Under the pieces are notes generated by a model. That model had not been told where the DNA came from, did no database searches, and worked only from the letters and a program-made list of their open reading frames with translations. 64,000 nt of DNA from Mycobacterium sp. Lineage in GTDB: Bacteria; Actinomycetota; Actinomycetes; Mycobacteriales; Mycobacteriaceae. The DNA lies in NCBI GenBank assembly GCA_021732005.1, contig JAKFVT010000053.1:164964-228963 (forward strand). The letters are read 5' to 3'. The position numbers were made by a program, and so were the translations under genes. How positions within the stretch are numbered: the stretch's first letter is position 1; the number at the start of each line of letters is the position of its first letter. This document shows, in pieces, positions 16,050 through 24,839 of the stretch.

Positions 16050-17297
16050 ATGTGGCGCCAACCCAAGGCCGTCTGGGCCGTTGCGTTCGCATCCGTCGTC
16101 GCGTTCATGGGCATCGGACTCGTCGATCCGATCCTGAAACCGATCGCCGACAATCTCAACGCCACACCGTCGCAGGTGTCGCTGCTGTTCACCAGCTACA
16201 TGGCCGTCATGGGCGTGGCGATGCTGGTCACCGGCGTGGTGTCGAGCCGTATCGGCCCGAAGCGCACGCTGCTGCTCGGCCTGGTGATCATCATCGCCGG
16301 CGCCGGACTCGCCGGTATGAGCGACACCGTGATGGGCATCGTCGGCTGGCGCGCGCTGTGGGGGCTGGGCAATGCCCTGTTCATCGCGACCGCGCTGGCC
16401 ACCATCGTCAACTCCGCGCGCGGTTCGGTCGCCCAGGCAATCATCCTCTACGAAGCCGCGCTGGGGCTCGGCATCGCGGTCGGCCCGTTGGTCGGCGGCG
16501 TGCTGGGTGGAATCTCTTGGCGTGGGCCATTTTTCGGGGTGTCGGTGCTGATGGCCATCGCCCTGGTGGTGACGGCGCTGCTGCTGCCCGAGACACCGCG
16601 CCCGCAGCGGATGACGACGCTGGCCGATCCGTTCCGCGCGCTGCGGCACCGGGGGCTGCTCGGGGTCGCGGTCACCGCGCTGCTCTACAACTTCGGCTTC
16701 TTCACGCTGCTGGCGTTCACCCCGTTCCCACTCGACATGAACGCGCACGAGATCGGGCTGATCTTCTTCGGGTGGGGTCTGTGCCTCGCCTTCACCTCGG
16801 TGGTGGTGGCACCCCGGTTGCAGCATCGCTTCGGCACCGTCCGCGTGCTGCTGGTGAATCTGCTGTGCTTCTCGGCGCTTCTGGTGGTGATGGCCGTCGG
16901 TACCGACGACAAGACCATCCTGGCCACCTGCGTGGTCATCGCAGGCCTGTTCATCGGCATCAACAACACGCTGATCACCGAAACGGTCATGAAGGCTGCG
17001 CCCGTCGAACGCGGTGTCGCCTCGGCCGCCTACAGCTTTATGCGGTTCGGCGGCGCCGCCGTCGCACCGTGGCTGGCCGGCGTGCTCGGTGAGCGGGTCA
17101 GTGTGCACCTGCCGTTCTGGGTCGGCGCCGGTGCGGTGCTGCTGGGCGCCGGGGTGCTGGCGCTGACGGCCCGCCACCTGAGTGGGATCGACGCTTCCGG
17201 CGGGCAGGAGCGAAGCGACTCGGGGAACAAGGAGGAAGATGACGTCGAGGAGATCACCGAGCAAGCCACGGCGGTGACCATCGGCAGCGACAGCTGA
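16050..17297 (+). CDS. MFS drug-efflux-type transporter
   Basis: 415 aa, about 12 hydrophobic helices. The motif A loop is SSRIGPKRTLLLG (about 63-75) between helices 2 and 3; GIGLVDPILKPIADNLNATPSQV at the first helix end and YEAALGLGIAVGPLVGGVLG (motif C-like antiporter motif) place it among 12-TMS drug:H+ antiporters. The C-terminal 30 residues are an acidic cytosolic tail. The Shine-Dalgarno TAGGAG lies 9-10 nt before ATG 16050. It is cotranscribed with the MarR gene; the substrate is unknown. Confidence 0.85.
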   Translation: MWRQPKAVWAVAFASVVAFMGIGLVDPILKPIADNLNATPSQVSLLFTSYMAVMGVAMLVTGVVSSRIGPKRTLLLGLVIIIAGAGLAGMSDTVMGIVGWRALWGLGNALFIATALATIVNSARGSVAQAIILYEAALGLGIAVGPLVGGVLGGISWRGPFFGVSVLMAIALVVTALLLPETPRPQRMTTLADPFRALRHRGLLGVAVTALLYNFGFFTLLAFTPFPLDMNAHEIGLIFFGWGLCLAFTSVVVAPRLQHRFGTVRVLLVNLLCFSALLVVMAVGTDDKTILATCVVIAGLFIGINNTLITETVMKAAPVERGVASAAYSFMRFGGAAVAPWLAGVLGERVSVHLPFWVGAGAVLLGAGVLALTARHLSGIDASGGQERSDSGNKEEDDVEEITEQATAVTIGSDS

Positions 17298-17325
17298 AAC
17301 CGTTGTCGCTCAACGCCGTGAGCGC

Positions 17326-18264
17326 TCACATCCAGATGGTGGCCTTCGCGCTTTCCCTGGGCTGAGCCAGCGGATGATCCCTGCCCAACAAGTCGCCGGT
17401 GATGACGCCGCAGAACCGGTACATCGCGATATCGAAGATTCCGTTTTGCATGGGCTGCTCGATGAAATGCCCGAGACGTTCGGCGCCGATGAAGACCGCC
17501 ATCAGCAGCAGGCCGATGATCACCCCGGCGTAGGGGTGTGACGAGCCGTCGAGCCTGCTGAACGCCATGATCGCGAAGAACCAGGCAAGCCCGCGGACGA
17601 AGACCTCGTATTGCAGTGGGATCGGCTCGTTGCGGATGCGTTCCAGACCGCTCTGGGCGGTCACCAGAGCGGTGTTGACGCTCATCAGCATCACGCGCGC
17701 CTGGTTGTCGATATGTCCGTTCGCCGAAAGGGTTTGGATGTCGACCGCTTGACGGTTCATCAGATCGGTGGCGCCGATGTCGGCGGGATCTTCCGGTGTG
17801 AGATCAGCGACGCCCGCCACCGCTGGGATCTTGCGCAGATCCGCGGCGAGCTGCCAGGCGTAACGCACCTGCCGGCGACGCATCCGGCTCAGCACGCCGG
17901 CCATCTCCGGGGAGCCGGAATCCACCGAACACAGCGTGTTGTCGGTGGCACGGGAGTTGATGATGACGTTGCCCCACAATGTTCGGGCCTCCCACCATCG
18001 GTTGTAGGCGGTGGTGTTGCGGAAGCCGATGAACACCGAAGCGCCGATGCCCAACACCGACAACACCGCCGACGCATAGTCGATCTGGGTGGGGTCGGGA
18101 ATGGGGATCAAGATCGCGGCCACCACGATGATCGCCAGCAGATCCCAGCGCATCTGCCACCACACGAGGCCCGACACCTTCAGCGGGCCGAGCTTCCCGA
18201 CGCTACGAATCACCGCGCCAGCGTATTGCTCACAAGGCGGCTTCGACGAGATTTCCGACCGCAT
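17326..18264 (-). CDS. bestrophin-family anion channel-like protein
   Basis: 312 aa from ATG 18264; an in-frame GTG at 18213 (295 aa) is an equally plausible start because the first 17 codons overlap the upstream gene by 35 nt and bestrophins usually begin shortly before the first helix. The hallmark GFRNTTAYNRWWEARTLWG follows helix 2, with two more hydrophobic helices at about 225-260. Prokaryotic bestrophins form pentameric ion channels. Ion selectivity here is unknown. It follows the VIT-family gene on the same strand, so a joint role in ion balance is possible. Confidence 0.8.
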   Translation of the reverse strand: MRSEISSKPPCEQYAGAVIRSVGKLGPLKVSGLVWWQMRWDLLAIIVVAAILIPIPDPTQIDYASAVLSVLGIGASVFIGFRNTTAYNRWWEARTLWGNVIINSRATDNTLCSVDSGSPEMAGVLSRMRRRQVRYAWQLAADLRKIPAVAGVADLTPEDPADIGATDLMNRQAVDIQTLSANGHIDNQARVMLMSVNTALVTAQSGLERIRNEPIPLQYEVFVRGLAWFFAIMAFSRLDGSSHPYAGVIIGLLLMAVFIGAERLGHFIEQPMQNGIFDIAMYRFCGVITGDLLGRDHPLAQPRESAKATIWM

Positions 18265-18967
18265 AGGTGGCGGCGATCGCGATGGCGCCGAACGTCAATT
18301 GTCGTCCGGCGCCGAGCCACATCGAGCCCTTGGTGAACTTCGCGGCCACCGCACCTGCCACCAACAAGCCAACTCCGCTGCACACCAGGCCGAGCCACAG
18401 CTTCTCGGAACCGAACAGGTACGGAAGCAGCGGCACGATGGCGCCCAGGGCGAACATCACGAACGACGAGACCGCCGCGACCACCGGGGACGGCTTCTCT
18501 CGCGGGTCGACGCCGAGCTCCTGGGACAGGTGGAAGTGCACCGCCTGCTCCTCGTCGCGATGGATCTCCTCGGTGGCCTGCCGCGCGGTGGCCTCCGACA
18601 TCCCCATGTCCATCAACATCGACACGAGTTCGTCCCGTTCGGCGTGCGGATGCCGCTCGAACGAGCGCCGTTCGATGCGTACCTGAGAGTCAATCTGTTC
18701 ATTGGCGGTTGTGACGGACGTATATTCGCCCAGCGCCATCGAGAATGCGCCCGCGAGCAATCCCGCGACGCCGCTGAGCACCACGGTGTGCGCACCGGCG
18801 CCGGCCGCGACACCGGCGATCAATGCGCTGTTGGAGACCAATCCGTCCATGGCCCCGAAGGTCGCCGCACGCAGCCAGCCTCCGGTGACGTCGGGGTGGG
18901 AGTGATCGATGTCGTGGGGCAGGTGGCCGGGTGCGGGATCCCCCTCGGACGCGGTCATATGCGCCAT
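18230..18967 (-). CDS. VIT1/CCC1-family iron/manganese transporter
   Basis: 245 aa from ATG 18967 (ATG 18958 is also in frame). The N-terminus is His/Asp-rich (HLPHDIDHSHPD). Family core: ATFGAMDGLVSNSALIAGVAAG, then LLAGAFSMALGEYTSV in the first membrane part; a charged cytosolic helical segment at about 95-165 with ERDELVSMLMDMGMSEATA; and C-terminal helices. CCC1/VIT proteins move Fe2+ or Mn2+ out of the cytosol. Its stop overlaps the bestrophin gene by 35 nt. The 93-bp upstream gap carries two direct GTTTGCCA copies (19011-19018 and 19026-19033). Confidence 0.85.
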   Translation of the reverse strand: MAHMTASEGDPAPGHLPHDIDHSHPDVTGGWLRAATFGAMDGLVSNSALIAGVAAGAGAHTVVLSGVAGLLAGAFSMALGEYTSVTTANEQIDSQVRIERRSFERHPHAERDELVSMLMDMGMSEATARQATEEIHRDEEQAVHFHLSQELGVDPREKPSPVVAAVSSFVMFALGAIVPLLPYLFGSEKLWLGLVCSGVGLLVAGAVAAKFTKGSMWLGAGRQLTFGAIAIAATYAVGNLVEAAL

Positions 18968-19060
18968 TGAACGCCAGCCCGTCGAGTCACATCGACTGAG
19001 GTTGGCCTGTGTTTGCCACATCCACGTTTGCCAAATGGGCTGCGGGGATACCTTCATGCC

Positions 19061-20977
19061 ATGACCACCACTGCGGAGCACCTCCGGAACGCGCTCGACG
19101 GCCGTTGGCGAGACGTCAAGAACGCCGTGCGAGACGAACTTTCCACCGAAGTCTTCCGGCCGCACTACACGCCCAACACCGTCATCGCTCGCGCGAAGGT
19201 GGCTGAGCAGATGAAAATCATGGCGGCCCACGGCGCCGCCGAGGACGGCTTCCGAAAAGACCACGGAGGCAACGGCGACGCGGGCGCCGCTGTCACCCGC
19301 ATCGAGATGCTCGCAATGTCGGACCTGTCGCTGATGGTCAAGGCGGGCGTGCAGTGGGGATTGTTCGGCGGGGCCGTCGAGAACCTCGGCACCGAGCGCC
19401 ACCACAAGGCCTACGTCCAGCGCATCATCGATCTGGATCTGATGGGCTGCTTCGGTATGACCGAGACCGGGCACGGCAGTGATGTTCAGGCTTTGGAGAC
19501 CACCGCCACGTACGATCCGGCGACCCAGGAGTTCGTGATCAACTCCCCCACGCCGACGTCGCGCAAGGACTACATCGGTGGCGCGGCCGAAACCGCCAAG
19601 GTGTCAGCGGTTTTCGCGCAGCTGATCACCAAAGGTGAATCGCACGGCGTGCACTGTTTCATCGTTCCGCTGCGCGACGAGGACGGCAACGACCTGCCCG
19701 GCGTGACGACCTCGGACTGTCATTACAAGGGCGGCCTCCCCGGCGTCGACAACGGCCGGATCATGTTCGACAACGTACGCATCCCCCGCGACAACCTGCT
19801 GAACAAGTACGGCGACGTCGCGGCGGACGGCACCTACTCCTCCCCGATCGAGAACGTGAACCGGCGTTTCTTCACGATGCTGGGCACGCTGATCCGCGGC
19901 CGGGTCACCGTCGGTGGCAGCGCGGCGGCCGCCGGCCGGGTGGCCCTCGATATCGCAGTGCGATATGCCTTGCAGCGCAAGCAGTTCAGCGCACCCGACG
20001 ACGACGGCGAAGTGCTGATCATGGACTATTTGGTGCACCAGCGCCGGTTGTTCCCGCTGATCGCCCGCTCCTATGCGTTGCAGTTCGCTCAGAACGAGCT
20101 GGTAGCCCGGTTGCACGACCTGCAGACCGCGGACAACCCCGACGCCGAGGAGCAGCGCGAGCTCGAATCCCGGGCGGCCGGGCTGAAGGCAGCCAACACC
20201 TGGCACACCAGCACCGCCATCCAGGAAGCCCGTGAAGCATGCGGTGGCGCAGGTTATCTCGCGGAGAACCGGCTGATCGCGCTGCGCGCGGACACCGACG
20301 TGTTCACCACCTTCGAGGGCGACAACCATGTGCTGACCCAACTGGTCGCCAAGGAACTGCTGACCGCCTACGCCGACGACATCAAGGGCATGAGCCCGGT
20401 GGAGTGGGTGCGCTTCGCCGCCAACTTCGCCGGTGACCGCGTGTTGAAAAGGACTGCGGCCGAGACGATCATGCAGACCATCCTCGACTCCCGCCAGGAC
20501 AACGAGGAAGAAGGCAGCCTGTTCAACCGCGGTACCCAGGTCCAGATGTTCGAGGACCGCGAGGAATACCTGCTGGCGTCGGTGGCGCGCCGCCTGCAAC
20601 GCAAGTCCAAGGAGATGTCGGCATTCGACGCCTTCAATTCCGTGCAGGATCACGTGCTGCATACCGCCAAGGCGCACATCGACCGCATCGTGCTCGAGGC
20701 GTTCGTTGCCGGTATCGAGGCCTGTGAGGACGACGAGGCCCGCAACATCCTCGGCATGGTGTGCGACCTGTACGCCCTGTCGGTGATCGAGGACGACAAG
20801 GCGTGGTTCATCGAGCACCGGTTCCTGTCCACCGAGCGCGCCAAGGCCGTCACCCGCGGCATCAATCAGCGCTGCCGCGATCTTCGGCCGCACGCCGAGC
20901 TACTCGTCGACGGGTTCGGGATTCCCGAACAGTTGCGGTACGCGGAGATGCTGCACCCGGAGAACATCCTCGACTAG
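19061..20977 (+). CDS. acyl-CoA dehydrogenase/acyl-CoA oxidase-like flavoprotein (FadE10-like)
   Basis: 638 aa, much longer than the about 390 aa of ordinary acyl-CoA dehydrogenases and close to acyl-CoA oxidases and M. tuberculosis FadE10. FAD/substrate motifs: LMGCFGMTETGHGSDVQ (about 127-143), ACGGAGYL (about 393-400), and FTTFEGDNHVLTQLVAKEL with Glu419 at the catalytic-base position of acyl-CoA oxidases. A C-terminal helical domain follows (about 440-638). It would oxidise acyl-CoA to the trans-2-enoyl form; whether O2 or an electron-transfer flavoprotein takes the electrons is not visible. TACCTT lies 6 nt before ATG 19061, a leaderless-type promoter. Confidence 0.85.
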   Translation: MTTTAEHLRNALDGRWRDVKNAVRDELSTEVFRPHYTPNTVIARAKVAEQMKIMAAHGAAEDGFRKDHGGNGDAGAAVTRIEMLAMSDLSLMVKAGVQWGLFGGAVENLGTERHHKAYVQRIIDLDLMGCFGMTETGHGSDVQALETTATYDPATQEFVINSPTPTSRKDYIGGAAETAKVSAVFAQLITKGESHGVHCFIVPLRDEDGNDLPGVTTSDCHYKGGLPGVDNGRIMFDNVRIPRDNLLNKYGDVAADGTYSSPIENVNRRFFTMLGTLIRGRVTVGGSAAAAGRVALDIAVRYALQRKQFSAPDDDGEVLIMDYLVHQRRLFPLIARSYALQFAQNELVARLHDLQTADNPDAEEQRELESRAAGLKAANTWHTSTAIQEAREACGGAGYLAENRLIALRADTDVFTTFEGDNHVLTQLVAKELLTAYADDIKGMSPVEWVRFAANFAGDRVLKRTAAETIMQTILDSRQDNEEEGSLFNRGTQVQMFEDREEYLLASVARRLQRKSKEMSAFDAFNSVQDHVLHTAKAHIDRIVLEAFVAGIEACEDDEARNILGMVCDLYALSVIEDDKAWFIEHRFLSTERAKAVTRGINQRCRDLRPHAELLVDGFGIPEQLRYAEMLHPENILD

Positions 20978-21030
20978 TAGTTGTGACAATTTTGACAAAA
21001 CTACGGGTGTGATTCGGTAAGGTCGCGGCC

Positions 21031-21732
21031 GTGGAGCTCACGCTGCAGCGCATTGGCGCATGGTGCGGAACGATCATGATCGTGCTGTACGGCACCTGCA
21101 TGTCGGGGTTGGCGCGGCTGTTCCCGCCGATCTCGCCGGTGTGGTCGCCGACGGAAGTCGCCGACTTCTTCATCGACCACAAGATCTGGATCCGCATCGG
21201 TATCGCCGGCTGCCTGCTGACGTCGGTGATCGCCCTGCCGTTCCTGGCCACCATCGTGCTGCGGATCCGTCGCGTCGAAGGACGCTGGGGCATGTTGTCG
21301 ATGACGCAGTTGTTCGCGGCGACGATATTCGTTCCGGCGCTGCTGTTTCCGTTCCTTGTGCTTGCCGCGGCGGCGTTTCGGCCCGAGAGCAGGTCGCCGG
21401 AGATCACCCAGGCGCTCAACGACGTCTTCTGGCTGATGTTCATCGGCATCGTCGGCACGATCATCATGCAGAACATCACCCTGGCGATCGCGTCGTTCAT
21501 CGACAGCACCGAACCGCAGACATTCCCCCGCTGGTACGGCTACCTGAACCTGTGGGTAGCGCTGCTGTCGCTGCCCGGCTGCGTGGTGGTGGTGTTCAAC
21601 GACGGCCCGCTGGCCTGGCACGGGGTGTTTGCGTTCTACATCCCCGGGCTGGCGCTGACCGTGTGGATGTTCAGCACCACCTACGTGCTCAATCGCGGCA
21701 TCAAGGCGCAGCAACGCGCCGAACAAGCATGA
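21031..21732 (+). CDS. multi-pass membrane protein of unknown function in a cytochrome-oxidase-subunit operon
   Basis: 233 aa from GTG 21031 (TAAGG 8-10 nt upstream). Six predicted hydrophobic helices: about 10-30, 52-75, 92-113, 134-158, 172-190 and 200-222. No cofactor ligand pattern or named motif is recognised; a short loop SPVWSPTEVADFFIDHK links helices 1 and 2. Its stop overlaps the start of the subunit III gene (ATGA), so it is made with the two oxidase-type subunits. It could be a partner or assembly factor of an unusual terminal oxidase or NO reductase. This is inference from context. Confidence 0.65.
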   Translation: MELTLQRIGAWCGTIMIVLYGTCMSGLARLFPPISPVWSPTEVADFFIDHKIWIRIGIAGCLLTSVIALPFLATIVLRIRRVEGRWGMLSMTQLFAATIFVPALLFPFLVLAAAAFRPESRSPEITQALNDVFWLMFIGIVGTIIMQNITLAIASFIDSTEPQTFPRWYGYLNLWVALLSLPGCVVVVFNDGPLAWHGVFAFYIPGLALTVWMFSTTYVLNRGIKAQQRAEQA

Positions 21733-22310
21733 CGGCAGGCGCACCCACCACCGCCGGCCGCCGCATCCCGGGCGAACAGGGCACCTGGGTCTTCCTGCTC
21801 GGCGACATGTTGGTGTTCGCCGCCTTCTTCGCCACGTTCATGGTCGAAAGATCAAAAGCGCCAGAGGTTTTCGACGCCGCACGCAAGACGTTGCATGTCA
21901 ACATCGGGTTGGTCAACACGCTGGTGCTGCTGACCAGCTCGCTGTTCGTGGTGGCGGCGATCGGTGGTCTGCGAACGGGTGCGCGGGCGATCGCCGCACG
22001 GGCACTGGTGATAGCGGCCGTCTGCGGTGTGGTGTTCGTGGCGCTGAAGGTGACCGAGTACGTCTTGCTGGTTCAGGACGGGCACACCGCGGGCGTCAAT
22101 CACTTCTACCTGTACTACTTCATCCTCACCGGACTGCACCTGCTGCACGTCTGCATCGGCATCCTGGTGCTGACGTTGATGATGACCCAGACTCGGCGCA
22201 CCGAGCTGTCGGCGACCCGGCTGGCGGTCATCGAAGGCGGCGGCTGCTTCTGGCATCTTGTCGACCTGCTGTGGATCGTCCTGTTCCCTCTCCTGTACCT
22301 GGTGAGCTGA
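21729..22310 (+). CDS. cytochrome c oxidase subunit III-type (NorE-like) protein
   Basis: 193 aa, five hydrophobic helices, the length of the short NorE/CoxC type. Motifs: RRIPGEQGTWVFLLGDMLVFAAFF at the N-terminus, NHFYLYYFILTGLHLLHVC, and C-terminal GGGCFWHLVDLLWIVLFPLLY, which carries the conserved HxxD of subunit III. ATG overlaps the previous stop, and the stop overlaps the next start (TGATG). No subunit I or II gene is nearby, so it must join a complex encoded elsewhere or act as a NO-reductase accessory (NorE). Confidence 0.85.
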   Translation: MTAGAPTTAGRRIPGEQGTWVFLLGDMLVFAAFFATFMVERSKAPEVFDAARKTLHVNIGLVNTLVLLTSSLFVVAAIGGLRTGARAIAARALVIAAVCGVVFVALKVTEYVLLVQDGHTAGVNHFYLYYFILTGLHLLHVCIGILVLTLMMTQTRRTELSATRLAVIEGGGCFWHLVDLLWIVLFPLLYLVS

Positions 22311-22573
22311 TGCTGCACTTGATGCGTAACCGGGCCGGGGCGAGCTGGCTGATCCTGGTAGCCGCCACGCTGGCGTCGTTCGCGCTGGGCGCCGACCACG
22401 GCACCGGCTCGCTGGTTGCCGTAGCGGTGCTGGGGATCGCGGCAATCAAGGTGCGGCTGGTGGGTCTGGACTTCATGGAGTTGCGGCACGCGCCGATCCC
22501 GCTGCGAGTGGCGTTCGAGGTCTACTGCGTGGCGTTGTGGGCGCTGCTATCCGGCCTGTATCTGTGGCTGTGA
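22310..22573 (+). CDS. prokaryotic cytochrome c oxidase subunit IV-like protein
   Basis: 87 aa, three hydrophobic helices. SWLILVAATLASFALG, then LVAVAVLGIAAIKVRLVGLDFMELRHAP, then LWALLSGLYLWL fit the small subunit IV/NorF family; the positively charged link after helix 2 and the DFMELR motif are typical. Its ATG shares a base with the subunit III stop, completing a three-gene translationally coupled operon. Confidence 0.8.
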   Translation: MLHLMRNRAGASWLILVAATLASFALGADHGTGSLVAVAVLGIAAIKVRLVGLDFMELRHAPIPLRVAFEVYCVALWALLSGLYLWL

Positions 22574-22592
22574 CGCGTTCGCCCTGGGAGTG

Positions 22593-22820
22593 CTAATGAC
22601 TCCCGTCGGGGTGCTTTCGCCAACCCAGGTAGCCGACGACTACGCCGACGACGAGGTAGAGGCCGGCCCCCACCCAGAGCGACGTGGCGCTCCACGTCCG
22701 TCCCAGATAATGCGGCTCGTTGAACACCCCCGCCGCGATCGTGAAACCAATGTTGGCGTGGACCAGTCCGGCACCGATGAGGAATCCGCATAGGAACTTG
22801 TAGAACTCACGCCTGCGCAC
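22593..22820 (-). CDS. small two-helix membrane protein, hypothetical
   Basis: 75 aa from GTG 22820, with AGGGA 7 nt upstream supporting the start. The N-terminus is MRRREFYKFLCGFLIGAGLVH (positive inside, then helix 1); a short hydrophilic stretch with NEPHYLGRTW follows, then helix 2 (SLWVGAGLYLVVGVVVGYLG) and a basic tail. No family is recognised. It converges on the oxidase-subunit operon with a 19-bp gap, so the two units share a terminator region. Confidence 0.65.
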   Translation of the reverse strand: MRRREFYKFLCGFLIGAGLVHANIGFTIAAGVFNEPHYLGRTWSATSLWVGAGLYLVVGVVVGYLGWRKHPDGSH

Positions 22821-23105
22821 GACGATCCCTACACGTCAATGAGATTGGGCCCATGGAATACCCCCGATCCGCACGCTGCTGCACGATCAGGATTGCCCCG
22901 CGCCTGAGGTCGGAGTAGGGCAGAAGGTCCCTCAAGTCGACGGCCCACGGTGCAGAACGGCGGCGACCCGAGACTCGGCCGGTGACCAGCCCACGAACGA
23001 TCGCCCGAATACACTTCCGTGGATGGACGACCCAGGCTGTGCCGAACTGGGTGCGATGCGCAGCCGACGGCCAGCCGGAATCCTGCGAACACCGTCGATG
23101 CGGCC

Positions 23106-24326
23106 ATGACGGAACCCGCCGGCGACGACGCCAAACTGAAGCGGACGCTGGGCTTGCCCCTGGTCACGCTCTACGGACTCGGCAACATCCTCGGTGCCGG
23201 AATATACGTGCTCGTCGGCAAGGTGGCGGGTTTCGCGGGCTCCAGCACCACCCTTGCCTTCCTCATCGCGATGGCCGTCGCGGCAGTCACCGCGCTGTCT
23301 TATACCGAGCTCGCCGGCCGCTATCCCGTGAGCGCCAGCGTATCCATCTACCTCCACCACGCCTTCGAAAAACGTTGGCTCTCAACCATGGTCGGCCTCA
23401 CAATGGTGGGCGGCGGAATCGCCTCGGCGGCCGCACTGGCTCAGGGCTTCGCCGGATATCTGAACTCGTTCGTCGCCGTGCCGACACTCGTGGGCAGTAT
23501 CGGCCTGCTCGTCGTGCTCGGCGCCATCGCCATCAAAGGGATCGGCGAATCGGCCACGATGGCCGCGATCCTCACCGGCCTCGAAGTCTTGGGTCTGGTG
23601 GTGGTCATCTGGTTCGGGCGGAACGCCTTCACCCACATCGATGTTGGCCGCTTGGTCGCGATCGACCCGGCGGTCGGACTCGGCGGCGTTTTTGCCGGGG
23701 CCTTTCTGGCCTTTTACGCCTTCATCGGGTTCGAAGACATGGTCAACGTCGCTGAGGAAGCCAAAAAGCCGAGCCGAACCATGCCCTTGGCCATCCTCTT
23801 CGCGCTACTGGTCTCCACCGTTCTCTATCTGTTGGTCGTCGTCGTCTCGACGACCATGGTGCCCCCGGCTGAGCTCGCGCGCAGCGAGGCACCGCTGACG
23901 TTGGTGTTCGAACGAAGCGGGGCCAGTCACGGGGTCTTCCTCAGCCTGATCGGCATGGTTGCCGCGATCAACGGCGTCATCGTGCAGATCATCATGGGCT
24001 CGCGCATTCTCTACGGACTGGCCAAGGAAGGCTGGATCCACAGCAGGTTTGCCCGCGTGCACGGTTCCTACCAGACGCCGGTGATAGCGACCGTCGTCGT
24101 GGTGTCCGTCATGATCGTCGGCACCGCACTGCTGCCGCTGGTATCGCTGGCACGGCTGACCAGCCTGCTGGTGCTCATCATCTTCACCCTTGTCAACGCG
24201 TCATTGATCGTCATCAAGCGCCGCCAACGCTCGCACCGTGGGTACGTCAACGTCCCGACGGTGATCCCCTACCTGGGCGTGATGCTGTGTCTGGGAACGC
24301 TCGTCTTTCAAGCTTTTAGCTGGTGA
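23106..24326 (+). CDS. APC-family amino acid permease
   Basis: 406 aa, about 12 hydrophobic helices. LVTLYGLGNILGAGIYVLVG near the N-terminus is the APC substrate-binding GAGI loop in helix 1; AVTALSYTELAGRYPVSAS follows helix 2; FYAFIGFEDMVNVAEEAKKPSRTMP is the conserved helix 6 to loop region. It belongs to the cationic or broad-range amino acid transporter group. No Shine-Dalgarno is obvious before ATG 23106. The 285 bp upstream hold no gene and no clear promoter. The tRNA-Asn follows on the other strand. Confidence 0.85.
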   Translation: MTEPAGDDAKLKRTLGLPLVTLYGLGNILGAGIYVLVGKVAGFAGSSTTLAFLIAMAVAAVTALSYTELAGRYPVSASVSIYLHHAFEKRWLSTMVGLTMVGGGIASAAALAQGFAGYLNSFVAVPTLVGSIGLLVVLGAIAIKGIGESATMAAILTGLEVLGLVVVIWFGRNAFTHIDVGRLVAIDPAVGLGGVFAGAFLAFYAFIGFEDMVNVAEEAKKPSRTMPLAILFALLVSTVLYLLVVVVSTTMVPPAELARSEAPLTLVFERSGASHGVFLSLIGMVAAINGVIVQIIMGSRILYGLAKEGWIHSRFARVHGSYQTPVIATVVVVSVMIVGTALLPLVSLARLTSLLVLIIFTLVNASLIVIKRRQRSHRGYVNVPTVIPYLGVMLCLGTLVFQAFSW

Positions 24327-24356
24327 CGAACGACCACGAAGAATCGAATGAGCTTG

Positions 24357-24429
24357 CTCCCCCGCTTGGACTCGAACCAAGAACCGTCCGATTAACAGTC
24401 GGAAGCTCTGCCAATTGAGCTACAGGGGA
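24357..24429 (-). tRNA. tRNA-Asn (GUU)
   Basis: A 73-nt cloverleaf: acceptor UCCCCUG/CGGGGGA, D-arm AGCUCAAUUGGCAGAGC, anticodon loop CUGUUAA (anticodon GUU), T-arm CUUGG-UUCGAGU-CCAAG, discriminator G73 as expected for Asn. CCA is not encoded. Its upstream region (24430 onward, minus strand) has TAGAGT- and TAAGCT-type -10 candidates. Neighbouring genes match the M. tuberculosis asnT region. Confidence 0.97.
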
Positions 24430-24579
24430 CTATCTGCTGCCCGCGTGAGTGCCTTCGCGCTGATGCGGACCGGAGAGTGACTCTAGCTTACCGGGGACCC
24501 CGGATGCCAAACCGGCGGGCGCGCGCCAACACAGGTACGTCAGGCAGGATGGAGGGGCGAGAATCAGGAAGGGAATGCA

Positions 24580-24828
24580 GTGATCCAGTATCTGGCCGTG
24601 CTCGGCGTGGGTTATGTGTTGGGCACCAAAGCTGGCCGTAAGCGCTACGAGCAGATCGTCGGCACCTACCGCGCCATCACCGACAACCCCGCCACCAAAA
24701 CCGTGATCGACGCCGGACGCCGCAAGCTCGCCGACCGGGTGTCACCGGACCCGGACCCGAAGATGGTCACACTGACCGAGATCGACGCCAACACCACCGT
24801 GGTGGAACCGCAGCGGTCAGAGAAGTAG
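24580..24828 (+). CDS. conserved small mycobacterial protein (YtxH-like N-terminus)
   Basis: 82 aa from GTG 24580, with AGGAAGGGA 5-9 nt upstream. One N-terminal hydrophobic segment, IQYLAVLGVGYVLGTKAGRKRYEQI, has the glycine-rich helix and AGRKRYEQ boundary seen in YtxH-type proteins, followed by a basic and acidic soluble tail. Matches the short gene before dnaG in M. tuberculosis (Rv2342). Likely a membrane-associated small protein; function unknown. Confidence 0.8.
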   Translation: MIQYLAVLGVGYVLGTKAGRKRYEQIVGTYRAITDNPATKTVIDAGRRKLADRVSPDPDPKMVTLTEIDANTTVVEPQRSEK

Positions 24829-24839
24829 AACGGGCGCTT

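Noticed and set aside
15522..17264. 580-codon open frame antisense to the MarR and MFS genes
   Set aside because: Composition is His/Arg/Gln/Asp-rich with no hydrophobic core; it is a high-GC shadow of two well-supported genes.
18997..19008. TGAGGTTGGCCT upstream of the VIT gene, resembling half an IdeR (iron) box
   Set aside because: Only the left half fits (9 of 12) and the right half of the palindrome is missing; too weak to call.
22915..22934. DosR-box-like sequence (GTAGGGCAGAAGGTCCCTCA) upstream of the APC permease
   Set aside because: Only about 12 of 20 positions agree with the consensus and the centre is wrong, although the nearby oxidase genes made it tempting.
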